Positions 12,101 to 21,300 of a stretch of 64,000 nt of DNA are shown piece after piece. A program made the position numbers and the translations under genes. The notes beneath the pieces are model-generated. The model was not told the origin of the DNA. It searched no databases and saw only the letters and a list, made by a program, of their open reading frames with translations. The DNA lies in the NCBI RefSeq assembly GCF_021347895.1, contig NC_067117.1, positions 19,288,858 through 19,352,857 of the forward strand, in the 5' to 3' direction. Source of the DNA: Acanthochromis polyacanthus (Eukaryota; Chordata; Actinopteri; Pomacentridae). Position 1 is the stretch's first letter; every line of letters begins with the position of its first letter.

Positions 12101-12385
12101 GATGTCTACATGTGCAGTTCACAGTAAAGCAGAGGAATAGCAAATGCATAAGTGCAGAAGTATGTTTTTAAATGACTTCATACTCACACATGCTGCTTGT
12201 TGGACGCTCTCTAGCAGGTGTTTGGAGGGAATCAGGAAGTCCAACAGGCACTGCAGAGCATCGCCATGGTAACGTTCATCAATCGTGCGAAACAGCTGGC
12301 TGAGGACGATGGGTGCCGTGGCCTCAAAAGGTGGGAAGAGAGCCGACAGAGCACTCTGGATGGACAAGTCCAGAGATTCTGGGTT
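1..12385 (-). CDS. kiaa1755: KIAA1755/PLEKHG4-family Rho guanine-nucleotide exchange factor, 14 exons, partial at both ends
   Basis: Fourteen minus-strand exons join in frame (198, 1546, 204, 124, 94, 87, 117, 99, 149, 139, 123, 198, 974 and at least 114 nt), giving about 1,389 residues. Order, numbered from the first visible codon: conserved N-terminal block 1-190 (FPPFEATAP, GWPLCLHDK, NPLLLRPGDFYLQVEP), low-complexity region to about 580, CRAL-TRIO/Sec14-like domain about 630-790 (GRAVVEVHGDR, GGTFTYSHTDWLQF), spectrin-like helices about 790-1110, a Ser-rich linker with RSLSEGS, then the start of a DH domain (ELLSTEREYVKAL). Family members are Dbl-type GEFs that load GTP on Rho-family GTPases at membranes or the cytoskeleton; activity here is inferred. 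The N-terminal block resembles KIAA1755 more than PLEKHG4 or PLEKHG4B, as I remember them. The remaining DH and a PH domain should lie left of position 1. The start codon is missing because exon 1 begins directly after an acceptor. Confidence 0.88.
343..1316 (-). CDS. kiaa1755: Large coding exon: last helix and Ser-rich linker before the DH domain
   Basis: 974 nt, phase 0 in and phase 2 out, with acceptor CCGTCTAG and donor GTGTT|GTAAGT. The exon opens with GTG (Val), not an ATG. The first 80 residues are helical (WSHFLEQVELGCYSAQTL, YEERLGG, VWNAAWVQCQEIRQHL); the rest is a Ser/Asn/Glu-rich linker with LGRSLSEGSY, a likely phosphorylation-type motif. An in-frame TAA overlaps the donor, so read-through of this intron would end the protein before the DH domain. 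Confidence 0.9.
1442..1639 (-). CDS. kiaa1755: Coding exon, spectrin-like helical region
   Basis: 198 nt, phase 0 at both ends, with acceptor TTTCGCAG and donor GAGCAG|GTTTGT (a weak donor). It encodes EKQQSAMMLVVEAEGIIS and FRLRVEQRYKELNTLVHVYS. Confidence 0.9.
1844..1966 (-). CDS. kiaa1755: Coding exon, spectrin-like helical region
   Basis: 123 nt, phase 0 at both ends, with acceptor CTTGCAG and donor CTAAG|GTATTA. It encodes AGMWFSSEGEQKLKDSY and CTEKTLQHFHLFLTQSK. Confidence 0.9.
2169..2307 (-). CDS. kiaa1755: Coding exon, spectrin-like helical region
   Basis: 139 nt, phase 2 in and phase 0 out, with acceptor CTTTCCAG and donor CCTCG|GTACTT. It encodes DSLESVTSLYNQVEEKLHTL and LQHLEFLFRLREMEAKITS. 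Confidence 0.9.
2563..2585. repeat. (TATC)n microsatellite
   Basis: Six TATC units in the intron between exons at 2169-2307 and 4517-4665. Confidence 0.9.
4023..4218. mobile_element. Short MITE-like repeat in the gene's intron
   Basis: The ends are imperfect inverted repeats of about 22 bp: AATGTGCAGTGTGTTGGATT on the left pairs with the complement of AATCTTACACACTGGACATT on the right. The interior contains GGCACCTAGTGGTAAAGTTGC, a phrase I recognise from a very common fish non-autonomous repeat. It sits in the 2.2-kb intron between the exons at 2169-2307 and 4517-4665. Confidence 0.6.
4517..4665 (-). CDS. kiaa1755: Coding exon, spectrin-like helical region
   Basis: 149 nt, phase 0 in and phase 2 out, with acceptor CATTACAG and donor CTACAG|GTATCA. 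It encodes DVQQCIQEQRVSMKELLEDT and continues through GGALLARMKREEFRFPQSED. Helical, charged, spectrin-repeat-like. Confidence 0.9.
4750..4848 (-). CDS. kiaa1755: Coding exon, spectrin-like helical region
   Basis: 99 nt, phase 0 at both ends, with acceptor CTTTTCAG and donor GCTGAG|GTAACA. It encodes KLVSFMTDLQEADSLLQKAI, then KKVDSRKHLDTAE, an amphipathic helix with heptad-like spacing. Confidence 0.9.
5315..5682 (+). repeat. tRNA-headed SINE-like teleost repeat, copy 1
   Basis: The head GTAGTGGCTAACAC resembles an RNA polymerase III A box, and CAGTTTAAATCCC a decayed B box. The body contains GTTTGCATGTTCTCCCTG, CTTCCTCCCACAGTCCAAA, GGCGACCTGTCCAGGGTG and CAGCTGGGATAGGCTCCAGC, and the tail is (ATGG)n. 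This is one of the most widespread interspersed repeats in fish. It is intronic and in antisense to the host gene. Confidence 0.85.
5691..6012 (+). repeat. tRNA-headed SINE-like teleost repeat, copy 2 in tandem
   Basis: Directly after copy 1, the same sequence restarts at GGCTAACACTTTCACCTTGC and runs to a second (ATGG)n tail. The first 12-15 bases of the head and about 25 bases around the B box are missing, so this copy lacks a full internal promoter. The shared TTTCACCTTGCAGCTAGAAG shows the copies are close relatives, probably from a local duplication or unequal exchange. Confidence 0.8.
6692..6808 (-). CDS. kiaa1755: Coding exon, end of the CRAL-TRIO-like domain
   Basis: 117 nt, phase 0 at both ends, with acceptor CCCTGCAG and donor ATCAG|GTACTG. 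It encodes LNKTMEASQLTSDLGGTFTY followed by SHTDWLQFHQ. LTS-LGG-YSH-W is the conserved end of the CRAL-TRIO-like domain before the spectrin repeats. Confidence 0.92.
6910..6996 (-). CDS. kiaa1755: Coding exon, CRAL-TRIO-like domain part 3
   Basis: 87 nt, phase 0 at both ends, with acceptor GGTACAG and donor TGCAG|GTCAGA (a weak +3C donor). It encodes EQALHAVHSIVMLTDKDTC and then a Pro/Lys stretch. Confidence 0.87.
7316..7409 (-). CDS. kiaa1755: Coding exon, CRAL-TRIO-like domain part 2
   Basis: 94 nt, phase 2 in and phase 0 out, with acceptor TTGGTAG and donor TTCAG|GTTAAA. It encodes KDVQELGMTLVINARKKPPP, then IHLYKALLMVQ. LVINARK is a core strand of the Sec14-like fold in this family. Confidence 0.9.
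8261..8384 (-). CDS. kiaa1755: Coding exon, CRAL-TRIO-like domain part 1
   Basis: 124 nt, phase 1 in and phase 2 out, with acceptor CTCCAG and donor CAAG|GTAGAG. It encodes GSRDRTGRAVVEVHGDRKEW and CELLLYLHSIPR. The D-x-x-G-R-A-V-V pattern is typical of CRAL-TRIO-like domains in Dbl-family GEFs. Confidence 0.9.
8750..8953 (-). CDS. kiaa1755: Coding exon leading into the CRAL-TRIO-like domain
   Basis: 204 nt, phase 1 in and phase 1 out. The acceptor TTGACAG at 8954-8960 keeps phase with the previous exon; an alternative AG 16 nt further in would break the frame. The donor is CCAG|GTAATT. It ends in ISGLLELGIICLPG, the hydrophobic strand opening the Sec14-like domain. Confidence 0.88.
9933..11478 (-). 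CDS. kiaa1755: Large coding exon: end of N-terminal block and disordered region
   Basis: The exon starts after TTTTTTCCCACAG and ends at AAAAAAG|GTAAGC. It is 1,546 nt, phase 0 in and phase 1 out. It encodes AEYSDVVFRCEGWPLCLHDK, a PGDFYLQVEP motif and EEWLQDINEG, then about 350 residues rich in Ser, Pro, Lys and Glu that look unstructured. Two islands are worth noting: EGDYVDLVDI, and RYRDSYLAALRNPVAF, a repeated feature of this family as I recall it. The open frame continues past the donor to about 9808, but that part is intron. Confidence 0.92.
12188..12385 (-). CDS. kiaa1755: First recognisable coding exon (conserved N-terminal block)
   Basis: On the minus strand a good pyrimidine tract and CAG acceptor precede AAC at 12385. 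The exon is 66 codons, phase 0 at both ends, with a GTGAGT donor directly below 12188. It encodes NPESLDLSIQ followed by FPPFEATAP and LLDFLIPSKHLLESVQQAAC, the signature of the family N-terminus. There is no in-frame ATG; a nearby TTG at 12365-12367 is not a credible start. The initiator must come from an upstream exon. Confidence 0.92.
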
Positions 12386-12892
12386 CTGGAGGACAACAAG
12401 AGAAGAAGGTCAGTGAGATGAAGATTATGCTAGCTTAGTGGACATTACTCATCCTCTCAGACTCTGGGTAAGGTTACTGTGCAGAACCCATCTGAAGAAC
12501 ACCAGCAGCAACCAAACATCCACGTGTGTACTAAAGAAAGTACACATGTAGATGTTAATGCTACACCTAATTACAAGGTGTTACTGTCTTGGAATGAAAA
12601 TGTTTTGTTTTGTTTTGTTTTTTTTGTTTTTTTTGCAGAATTGTTTTTGTGATTTTCCTAAAAGTGCAGAGATTGAATTCAAAGTGGTGGTACACAGTAG
12701 GATTTATATGGTATAATTTAATATGGTATAACTGGGTCAAAATTCCATGCTAGTCATTGAGCATATTATAATTTATAAGGTCTGAGAGGAAACTAGACTT
12801 TTGCTTCTGCTCAGGGTTTAATTTTCGGGCTGTTGTAAATCTATCACATGATGGGAGAGTTCAGCCAATCACAAGTCTTTTCCCCCAGAGCA

Positions 12893-13235
12893 GGTGACAT
12901 CATATAAACAGCAACAGAGTAGAATAGAATACAATAGAATGTGCTTTATTGTCATTATACAGTGTACAACGAGATTGGAGAGCTGCTTCTTTTCAGTGCG
13001 AACATAGCAGAAAGTGCAAGATAAATGTCCTAAAAATCTTAAACGTAGTGCAGACAGTCTCTGTTTGCAAATATACAATATAGATGTCGCAAACGAAGAG
13101 TGAATGTTGAGGTGGTATAGAGCAGCAGCAGAGACAGTGATGTATATTGCACATTTTATATTATATTGTTGGCTGGGTTGTAACGTGAGAGTTCAGGGTG
13201 CTGATGGCGCTCGGAAAGAAGCTGTTTTTTAAGTC
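12893..13235 (-). repeat. LINE-type 3' tail repeat (AGAAT tail)
   Basis: The left edge is a short (AGAAT)n-like run (AGAGTAGAATAGAATACAAT), followed by GTGCTTTATTGTCATTATAC and, further in, GGCGCTCGGAAAGAAGCTG. I recognise this as a frequent fish retrotransposon 3' region. The tail on the left means the source transcript ran on the minus strand. No coding part remains. Confidence 0.55.
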
Positions 13236-13934
13236 AATGGTGGATGTAAGATGTGGTGGTGTCATAGTTTAGATGGAGGACTTTCACCAAGGAGAACTTT
13301 TAGCTTGACTGTCTCTGCAAATGGCAAGTGCGTGCTTCTGGTGTTTGTTTGCCTGTGGCTTTTTTCATATATCTGCTGCAGTTTTAAAAACATGTTACAA
13401 CAAATATTTGCAAAAACACAACCATATGAACAAAGAAAGGGCACATACCTGGCAAATTTGTCTTGCTTTGACTAGAAATGCGTATTGCACATGTAACACT
13501 AGATCAACCTAATGTTGAAAGAAGTAGTTTAAAGAAGAGGTTTGTACCCTTAAAGAGGTTCTCTCTCAGCCCACTTCTTGTCACCTTTTGTTTTGTATGT
13601 TTTAGATAAACATACAAATGGGTCTGAGCTTGGGTTTCAATTATCTTCATCTATGGCTTTACATGGATTGTGCTGCTATTTCCAGTTGCATATGTGTGAA
13701 AATGGATACTCGGTTACTGTTTAAAGGGAACCATAAATTACAAGCGTAAAGGCCTATTTGCAGATGATTTGTTATGACTATGTCTGACAATGACTGAAAA
13801 TAGAAAATGTAAGAAATAAACATTCTGCAAATGCAAGTCAGATTTTTTTGCAACCTTCTACTTTTTGCGTTGCTTGTTTACAATCCCCCATTTTTTTTTA
13901 TTTTGGAGTAAGCAACATAAAAAAAAAAGTTTAT

Positions 13935-13961
13935 CACATACATACATACATACATACATAT
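13935..13961. repeat. (ACAT)n microsatellite
   Basis: Tandem CATA tetranucleotide run immediately left of the palindromic MITE. Confidence 0.9.
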
Positions 13962-13970
13962 ACTGTATAT

Positions 13971-14191
13971 ACCGGGCTTTGCAAAAGTCCTGTTACACTT
14001 GCAAAATGAACACAAAGCTTTTCTGGTGCAATAAGATAATTTTATATTTTCCAAATATTTCAATATATGTGTTAATGATAACATTAATCAGAAATGTGAC
14101 CACCCAAAAATTTTATCTTATTGCACCAAAAAATCTTTGTGTTCATTTTCGTGAATGTCTCAACAAGTGTAACAGAACTTTTGCAAAGCCC

Positions 14192-14194
<3 letters not shown>
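13971..14194. mobile_element. 224-bp palindromic MITE with TA flanks
   Basis: The first 85 bases and last 85 bases are near-perfect reverse complements: ACCGGGCTTTGCAAAAGTCC at the left end is matched by TTTTGCAAAGCCCGGT at the right. The arms share AATGAACACAAAG and GGTGCAATAAGATAA. The right arm carries about 12 extra bases (a GAGACATTCAC-type segment) absent from the left arm. TA on both sides fits a Tc1/mariner-type target site, and the right end abuts a (TA)n tract. There is no coding capacity. Confidence 0.8.

Positions 14195-14232
<38 letters not shown>
14194..14232. repeat. (TA)n microsatellite
   Basis: About 19 TA units directly adjoining the right terminus of the palindromic MITE. 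Confidence 0.95.
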
Positions 14233-14234
<2 letters not shown>

Positions 14235-16299
14235 TTCTTCATGTTGGATTTGTGAACTCTTACTGTACCTACCTGTGTCACTAAAGGGCACTGTTGGTAA
14301 AATTAAAAAAAAAAAAAATTAACAAGCCTTTCTGTCAACTTCATTATGGAGATAATTTTGTCTGTCCAGCATAAGTATGTGCAATTCCTTTCATGTCTTG
14401 CCAGGATACACTTCATTTGAGCCAGTACGCATGCAGCAGACCACGGTCAGCATCTTATCTAATTTACAATGACAAAGAAGCATATGGTTTCACTACATTT
14501 GCCCATAAAGACACAACTCTGTATGACACCACTTTCTGTCGAGAGTCACAGTTGGTGCTGGTGTTTACTGTATGCACGGGTCTGCTTTCGGTAATCTTCT
14601 GAATGCCTGCATGAATAAGCTACTAGCACCAGCTGTGCAATGGGTGAAGTCCAGCTAAACACATGGAAACTATTCAGATGAAACAAGAGCATCTTTAAAG
14701 CATTTTTTTGTGTGTGTGTGAACCAGCCCAACTCTATGCATGGTTTTGAGGTAGTGATGTCTTGAGATGTGAGGATTGTCAGCTTACATTAGTAGAACAG
14801 CCCAGCATTTTACCACAATGCTGAGAACTGCAGATACTGTACTTGTGATTTGATTGTGGAAATATAGGAGCTAAAGTCTAAGTGAATCTGGGGATTTGCC
14901 TGTCAGATGGTTTTAAGATGTCATGGAAATCACAAAGCTTAAATTTATATGTAGAAAAGCATGCTGTTAGGTAGCAAGCAGAAGTCATGCTTCAGATATT
15001 TCCTTGTCACAGATACATTATATTGATATTGGCATATAAATGATATGCATCAATATGAAAACTTTTTTGCAATGCATAATGCAGAAAGAGGTGCTTGGGA
15101 TAATTTAGAAATGGTGTTTTCATGTAGTTTGTCCAGCGCAATATGCACCGATTCTGCTGTTTCCAGTACTCTGGGCGATGTCTGCAGCACATGTAGCAGA
15201 GCATGCGTTACTGCTGAGCAGATGGTCTGTGCTAAGTGTCTATGTAGTTTGTGAAATACAAACATGAAAAATGCCGCATCAACTTGGCTTTGTGTGTTAA
15301 ATGTTAATATGGTTAGCATGCTTATATAAACACAGTGATAATGTTTAGCAAGTATAATGTTACTCGGTTTTGCCATCTCAACAAGCTAACATTTTTATTA
15401 ATTAGTATCAAATATGCAGCAACTTACATAATTATTACATCTATTTGGTCATAAACAAGATTACTGAAAAAACTGAAATTTTAGTGGCACTAGATGAAAA
15501 GTTAAGGGATTCTTAAAGTTGTTTCAGCTTAGTCTGAGTTGGACACATTCATGCCAGTTATTTCGGCATTTTACTGTAAACCAAAACTGTGAACCTCAGT
15601 GTAGAGTAAAAAGAAATTTCATTAGGTCACTGAAATCTCAAAGAACCTTGTACTGATCACCATAGATAAATTCAATAACACATAAACAGTTTACAAAAAA
15701 ACCCCCATCAGCCTCAAGGTATCTGTCAAACTCACTGTCATTGCCATCTGCTGAATCAGGCTGCGACCTATCTTATGCTTTACTGTAATTTTTTTAAGTG
15801 GCCACCAATAGAGAGTATTAGAATTGTACAGTTACTCTTTTATTCACATAGATTATAATCAAAAAAAGGTGTCATTTAAATAAAAAGAAAGCACACTAGT
15901 CATATGTTTTTGATCATAATATGACTAAGACGATGACTAATACTCTCATTTTGATTAAGATTATGATTGCTTCAAGACACAACATCTTTCCAATTTTGGA
16001 TTTTGTGTGAAGCCAGTAAGATTAAAACACACACAGCATTTTGTCACAGAAGCTGGAACATGTTATTAGGTTTAAGTAATATTTATCGGATGGATTCCAG
16101 ATCATTCAGCACTGATTTTTCATGCACTTTGGTTGTGGAGTCCCACTGGATTCTTTACTAGGAATGGTGCTTTTCACCTTGCACATGCTCTCCTCTCGCA
16201 ACATTATTACACCCAGCTATATTTATCTTTGTAGCCAGATGAAACAAATGATTTTTCAAACCTCAAGCATGTCTTAAGTAAAGAAAGCCCTGTTATTTT

Positions 16300-17575
16300 C
16301 TTTTTCTATATTGAGACAAAACTGAAGGTATTGCATTTGGAGTGAAACACTTTAGAAACACACTGCCTAACCTGATAGTTGCTCTGCATGGCCTTGTCTT
16401 GGCCTCAAGCATGACTGAGAAACTTAGCAGTTATTTCTAACCAATATATGTCAGCTACCTTACACATAAAAGAAGTCTTGAGGAAGGCCTTCTTTCATCT
16501 GCCCACTATTGTCAAAATTAAGAATGGTCTGTCTCAGAGTGATGCTGAGAAAGTAGTCCATGCTATTCTTACTTCTATGCTGTACTACTGAAACTTATTA
16601 TTTTCAGGATGTCCTGATAACTTCCTGAGAAACTTCACTTGATCTAAAATGCTGCAGTCAGACTTCTGACAGTAACCAGCAAGAGAGATCAGGTTTCTCC
16701 CTTATTAGCTTCTCTTCATCAACTCCCTGTAAAATCCAGAATATAGTTTTAAATCCTTCTCCCAACATATAAAGCCCTTAATGACCAAGCTCCATCGTAT
16801 GTCAAAGACCTTATTGCACCATATTATCCCAATAGAAAACGTCACTCTCAGACTGCAGACTTACTTGTGGTTGCTAGGGTTTCGAAAAGCAGAATGGGAG
16901 AAAGAGCCTTTGGTGATGAGGCTCCTCTCCTGGCAAATTAGTTCCCGGTGGAAAGTAAGAAACAGACATCCTCACTGCATTTAAGATTTGACTTAAAATT
17001 TTCCTTTATGAGAAAGCTTTATTGTTAGTCTTTGCTCAGGTGACCCTTAACCACCTGTAGTTATGCTGCTTTATGCCTGGACTGCTGAGGGACCTCCCAT
17101 AATACACTGAGCACCTCTCCACAATGATCCTCTCTTTCTCTATCTATAGATTTTTTTGAAACCATTGCATGTCACCAAATGTGTGTTTTCTCTCTCCTGT
17201 AGTTTTTTATTTTGTTCTCTGCAGATATTTCTGTAAGCAGAACTACTACTTAATCTTCCCATTGTTTATTGCTTTCTTGTGTGCTGGTTGTCTGTTTTCA
17301 ATCTGCTATTCTCTTCTCTTTCCCCTTAACTTCACCTGAGTTGGTCAAGGCAAATGTATGTCCTTCCTGAGTCCGGTTCTGGAGAAGGATTCTTCTTGTT
17401 AAAGGGGAATTTTTACTTCCCGCTGTTGACAAAGAATTTGCTTTATAGCAATCTTTGGATTTGTTGGGTTTTTGTCTGTAATTTTGTTAGGCCTTCACCT
17501 TACTACGTGAAGCGCTTTGAAATAACATATGTTGTGAATTTGGTGCTGTATAAATAAAGCTGAAGTGAACTGAAT
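16300..17575 (+). mobile_element. Decayed L2-like LINE: reverse-transcriptase C-terminus and 3' tail
   Basis: Translated piecewise, the plus strand gives VALHGLVLASS, then a HIKEVLRKAFFHLPTI-type stretch, then QSDAEKVVHAILTS, and later KSRMGERAF. These are landmarks of the reverse-transcriptase C-terminal region of an L2/Maui-like fish LINE. Stops and frameshifts break the frame throughout. The 3' UTR-like part (TGTTAAAGGGGAATTTTTAC) ends at GGTGCTGTATAAATAAAGC and a TGAA-rich tail near 17575, as this group typically does. The 5' part is missing. Confidence 0.8.
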
Positions 17576-17877
17576 TCCGCTATGGCTGAGTTGGTGCTGT
17601 GTCATCTGAGGCGCTTGGATATATCTACAAGTTCATGCATGCAAAACCCAGGCAGTCTTGAGGATTTACTGACAGGCCCTCACTTAACTGTCACTTCCGT
17701 TTATACTTTGGTTTTAGCCTGGAGGCAGAGTGACAGTCCATTTCTTGCGAGGATTTCAAGAAAATGTGATGACCAGTCAGGAAAGGAGCATCAGCAAATC
17801 CTCTCAGTGTGTCACATCAATAGTTGTCCATTTAGTTAAGGTTAATCCCCTTTAAAATGACATAGTGACCAGCTTAC

Positions 17878-18357
17878 CTTCACTAATCTTTTGACCCGCA
17901 GTGGTTGATGACACAGACACACATTGTGCAATGCACACACTGACAGTTTGTTTATACTGTGGCTCACATCTGGAGCAAGACTTTCTTTAGCCACAGCCTG
18001 AGGCAACATAGTGCAACCTGTAATTATCTGCTCAATAGCAAACCTTGCAAAAACTCCCAGGGGGCCTAAATGGTGGACGAGACAAAGAAAGAGGGTGAAC
18101 CTTGATAACAAATGCCTCTTGTCCATGCTTGCATGCGAATTCAGGTCAAACAATGATCTTTGTTGGAGACTGAGGCTCTTTCGAGAGTTAAATCGCAGGC
18201 TGCACTGGACAATAGAGGGAAGAGAGGGAATCCCCTTGTCTTGAATGCGTAGAGGAGGCAGTGGTGGAATGTGGTCAGCTGGACATGGATCAAAAGCAAC
18301 ACTCTCTACAGACCAAGATAAAGGTTCAGGATTTAAGCTTGACTGAATGCTCCTCAC
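17878..18357 (-). other. Candidate alternative 5' coding exon (open 160 codons with a strong donor)
   Basis: An ATG at 18355-18357 opens 160 codons that reach GTGAAG|GTAAGC at 17878/17877, a strong donor. The exit phase is 0, matching the first recognised exon at 12385. The predicted peptide (starts MRSIQSSLNPEPLSWSVE) matches nothing I know, and KIAA1755 proteins I recall start only a residue or so before the conserved block, so a 160-residue extension would be unusual. An internal AG (ATTACAG just before GTTGCACTATG near 18010-18030) could give a shorter exon with its own ATG. It may equally be a chance open frame. Confidence 0.22.
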
Positions 18358-21300
18358 TGGCTGATTAAGGGAGTAAAATACCTTGGAAAAATAGCTGTAA
18401 CTCTTTCCTTTAATATAAGCTTGTTACTGGGCACTGATATGCAGTACAGTTAAAAAATAGCATTATCATGATTAAGTGAGGAAGTGATTGTGTCTGGGCG
18501 TTTATATGGGACTGAATAAATAGCTTGGAATTTATTGTAGAGGGAGGAAACTGGCACAGTGCATGGCAGACAAAACAGCAGAAAATACTGTAGAATGCAA
18601 ATTAAAAACAGTAGAAAACCTAGTTTCTTATAACGTTAAGTGACATTTCTACAATCACATGCAAAAGTATGCCATTTAGAAGCACTTTTGAGTTGAGATG
18701 GCAACAAATTAATGGTCTTGCAAAGACCCGTAAGTGATGATGTTCTTTTCAGAAGTTACCAGACATTTGCTTTGGATTCTCTGTCGTTTTTTTTTGTTTG
18801 TTTGTTTGTTTTTTGTTTTTTTTGTAGCAGCTGTAATTTTAGTATGATGGTAGTTATTATATACTGTTGCCAGGGTGTTACATGCATGATCTGTCTGAGG
18901 TTGTGTTCAATTGCCCATACAGATCCAAACCAGATTGCTTACTGAATTGTACTTAAGTGCTTATGGTCATAGGCCAAAGCAACTGCTCTAATGATCAACA
19001 CTGATTGCATTTATGACTCTTATTTTGACTACTACTATGATTTTGACTCTGACTTAAGATAATGTTTTCAGGTACCAGACTAACTGCATCTATTCAGCAC
19101 ACATTCTGCTTTCTTTCAGAAGAATTAATGCTGAAATTTGCACAGTTCAGGCCTGTGTGTCATGTTGTCTGGCAGTGTCTGACATATTGAGATACGCAAG
19201 GACTCGCAACACCAGCATTCTCGCTCCCTCAGTTCATTAGGCTGGCCAGCCTGTCTGAACTAGGTCCAGCTTTGGTTAGTAAAACTCAAGAGAGTCTCGC
19301 TGGTATAAACCACCCACAAGGATGACTCCCAACCAGGGAGAAACATCACCATTGTAGCAAGTGTTAATAAAAACAATATGTTTGTATCTCAACTTGACTC
19401 TGTAAATGAGTTTGGATTAATGTTGTGGCAACCATTTCTAAAAATTTCAATCTGGCTTGGAATTGCAGTGAGGAACTGATTTAAAGTCACAGTACAGGAT
19501 GGTGGTCACACTCTAATAACTGCCAAACTACACTGATTCAAATAAAACCAACTTACTCAGCTCTGTATATAAACTTCACTGAGCTGTATTTTATTAGATA
19601 TGACCTCAGATTTGCTGTTAATTTTGAGAATTACAGTAGAAGATTGAGCTGAATGGCTGCAGTCAGTCTATAACAGCTGTGATGCATTATCATTCAAGAG
19701 CCTGCCTCAAAGGTATTCTGTTCTCCATTTTATGATCTATTGTGACAGATGTGCTCAATCAGAAAAAGGAAGCATTCTTTTCTACTGAGGACATGCAGCG
19801 GCTACAAGGGGTACAAAGACTGTTAGTGGTCAGATTTTGATATTGATTTACATCCAACATCCTGCACTGTCTGCTGTTGACCAGTTTTGACTCATTTCCT
19901 AGATATTTTCAGACATCTTGGCCAAAATCTCCATTTATCTAAATGCAATACAATGCAAAGGCTAAGCCTAGTGGAAAGATTTACAGAAAAAATAAGAACA
20001 ACAGCTGAGATTTTATGACACTTGTTCCCAAAGCTTCATGGCTAAGGTGCTCTAAAGCATCCACATCTGCCAAATGGTCCCAGTGTTAACCAGTGTGAGG
20101 TCTTTGAAGCTGTTGCACTTGTGTTTACCCTGGACCGGCCTGCTCTTGGTTGGGTCATCAAGCTAAACAAGGACGGGGCTAAAAACAGAGTCCTTTGTGG
20201 ACCTGAGAGATTATAGCAGCAGGCTACTGAGAACTGATCATATGAATAGCATGCCTGCTGTGGTTAGCGACTAAGACCTGTCCAGACCCAAAAGAGGTGT
20301 CAAGTCCCTCTCCTTCTCTATTTTCTCCTCAAACATTCACTATCTCTTGTCTGGTAATGAGACAATACTGTCTTTGTGAGTGCTTCTGTCCTGTTAAAGT
20401 CTCCAGAAGTGCTCATTCAGAAAACCCATCTTTAATGCTTTTAACCAATAAAAAGGCTCATACAGAACAAAACTACTACAGAATTTGTTCAAGACCCTTC
20501 TGCCAGGAGTAAACATGGTTTTATTCATTCTTTCATTCATTTCGTTGAGAGGAACTCCGGATGTGTTTGTAAAGGGAAGAGGGCACATAAATAGTGTGTC
20601 AGATTTCAGGATTACGTCTTTTTCTTTGTATTTTATGACATCCAAGAATTTAAAAGAGGCCAGTTTCTGCAGTATGCGGATGAGCTTAGGTTGAATTTCA
20701 CAAATGAGTCATTTAATGAACCTGTAGCTTATAACTTGGAAGTCTCAAAACAACACTTTTGTCGACAGTCATGCTGAATATATCTCATATAATCTCGTAG
20801 GACAATGAGCCAAGTGTTTCTCAATCTAACGTAGATCTCTTCTGTCATCTGGGTGAAATCACAAACTCTGACTCACGGCTGCTCTTCATAGAAATAGTAA
20901 TATTTAAATAACAGGGCTCTGAAATAGTGTCTACATCTTTATCTTATCTGAGGATCTGTCTGTTTGGATGCTTTCAAACACTCCTTTCCTTCTTCTCTCT
21001 CATGAAACCACAGAATCACACAGGTGAATAGAAGATGTTGCCCAACACCTGATGAGGTGATTGGAAAAGACTTAGAGCAGTGTTTCTCAGTCATGCTGCG
21101 ACACACTCCGATAAAGAAATGTTCTGACGCACATTGAAACCAAAGCATCCATGTAAGTTTTAAAAAGTTCGCACGGTAACTGGAATGTCACCACAGCTGA
21201 TTCATTCATGCACCACTCCCATCTTAACATGACTAAACAAAACCTCCTGGATCTAAACTTGTTTTCCAAACTTTGCATTTTGGCAAAATATCAGGAGTAA

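Larger units (their letters stand above)
12386..16299. other. Upstream/intronic DNA without coding exons
   Basis: Apart from the repeat tail at 12.9 kb and the palindromic MITE at 14 kb this is AT-rich DNA with short T and A runs (for example TTTTG repeats at 12601-12640). It lies upstream of the first recognised exon, so it is probably the 5' intron of the minus-strand gene. I see no conserved coding frame. Confidence 0.6.

Noticed and set aside
12119..12187. Continuation of the first-exon open frame below the donor, and a start at 12367
   Set aside because: The frame passes GTGAGT at the exon end and continues into intron sequence; the apparent start at 12367 is TTG, and homologous sequence (NPESLD) already precedes it.
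1..12385. Assignment of the gene to PLEKHG4 or PLEKHG4B rather than KIAA1755
   Set aside because: Not excluded, but the N-terminal wording (NPLLLRPGDFYLQVEP, EEWLQDIN, Cys-Ala-x-Tyr-Ser at the first junction) fits KIAA1755 better from memory. A phylogeny would settle it.
13935..14232. CRISPR-like or direct-repeat array
   Set aside because: The repeats are simple microsatellites and one inverted repeat in a vertebrate genome, with no spacer structure.
13865..14284. 139-codon frame across the palindromic MITE
   Set aside because: It is composed of MITE arms and ACAT and TA microsatellites.
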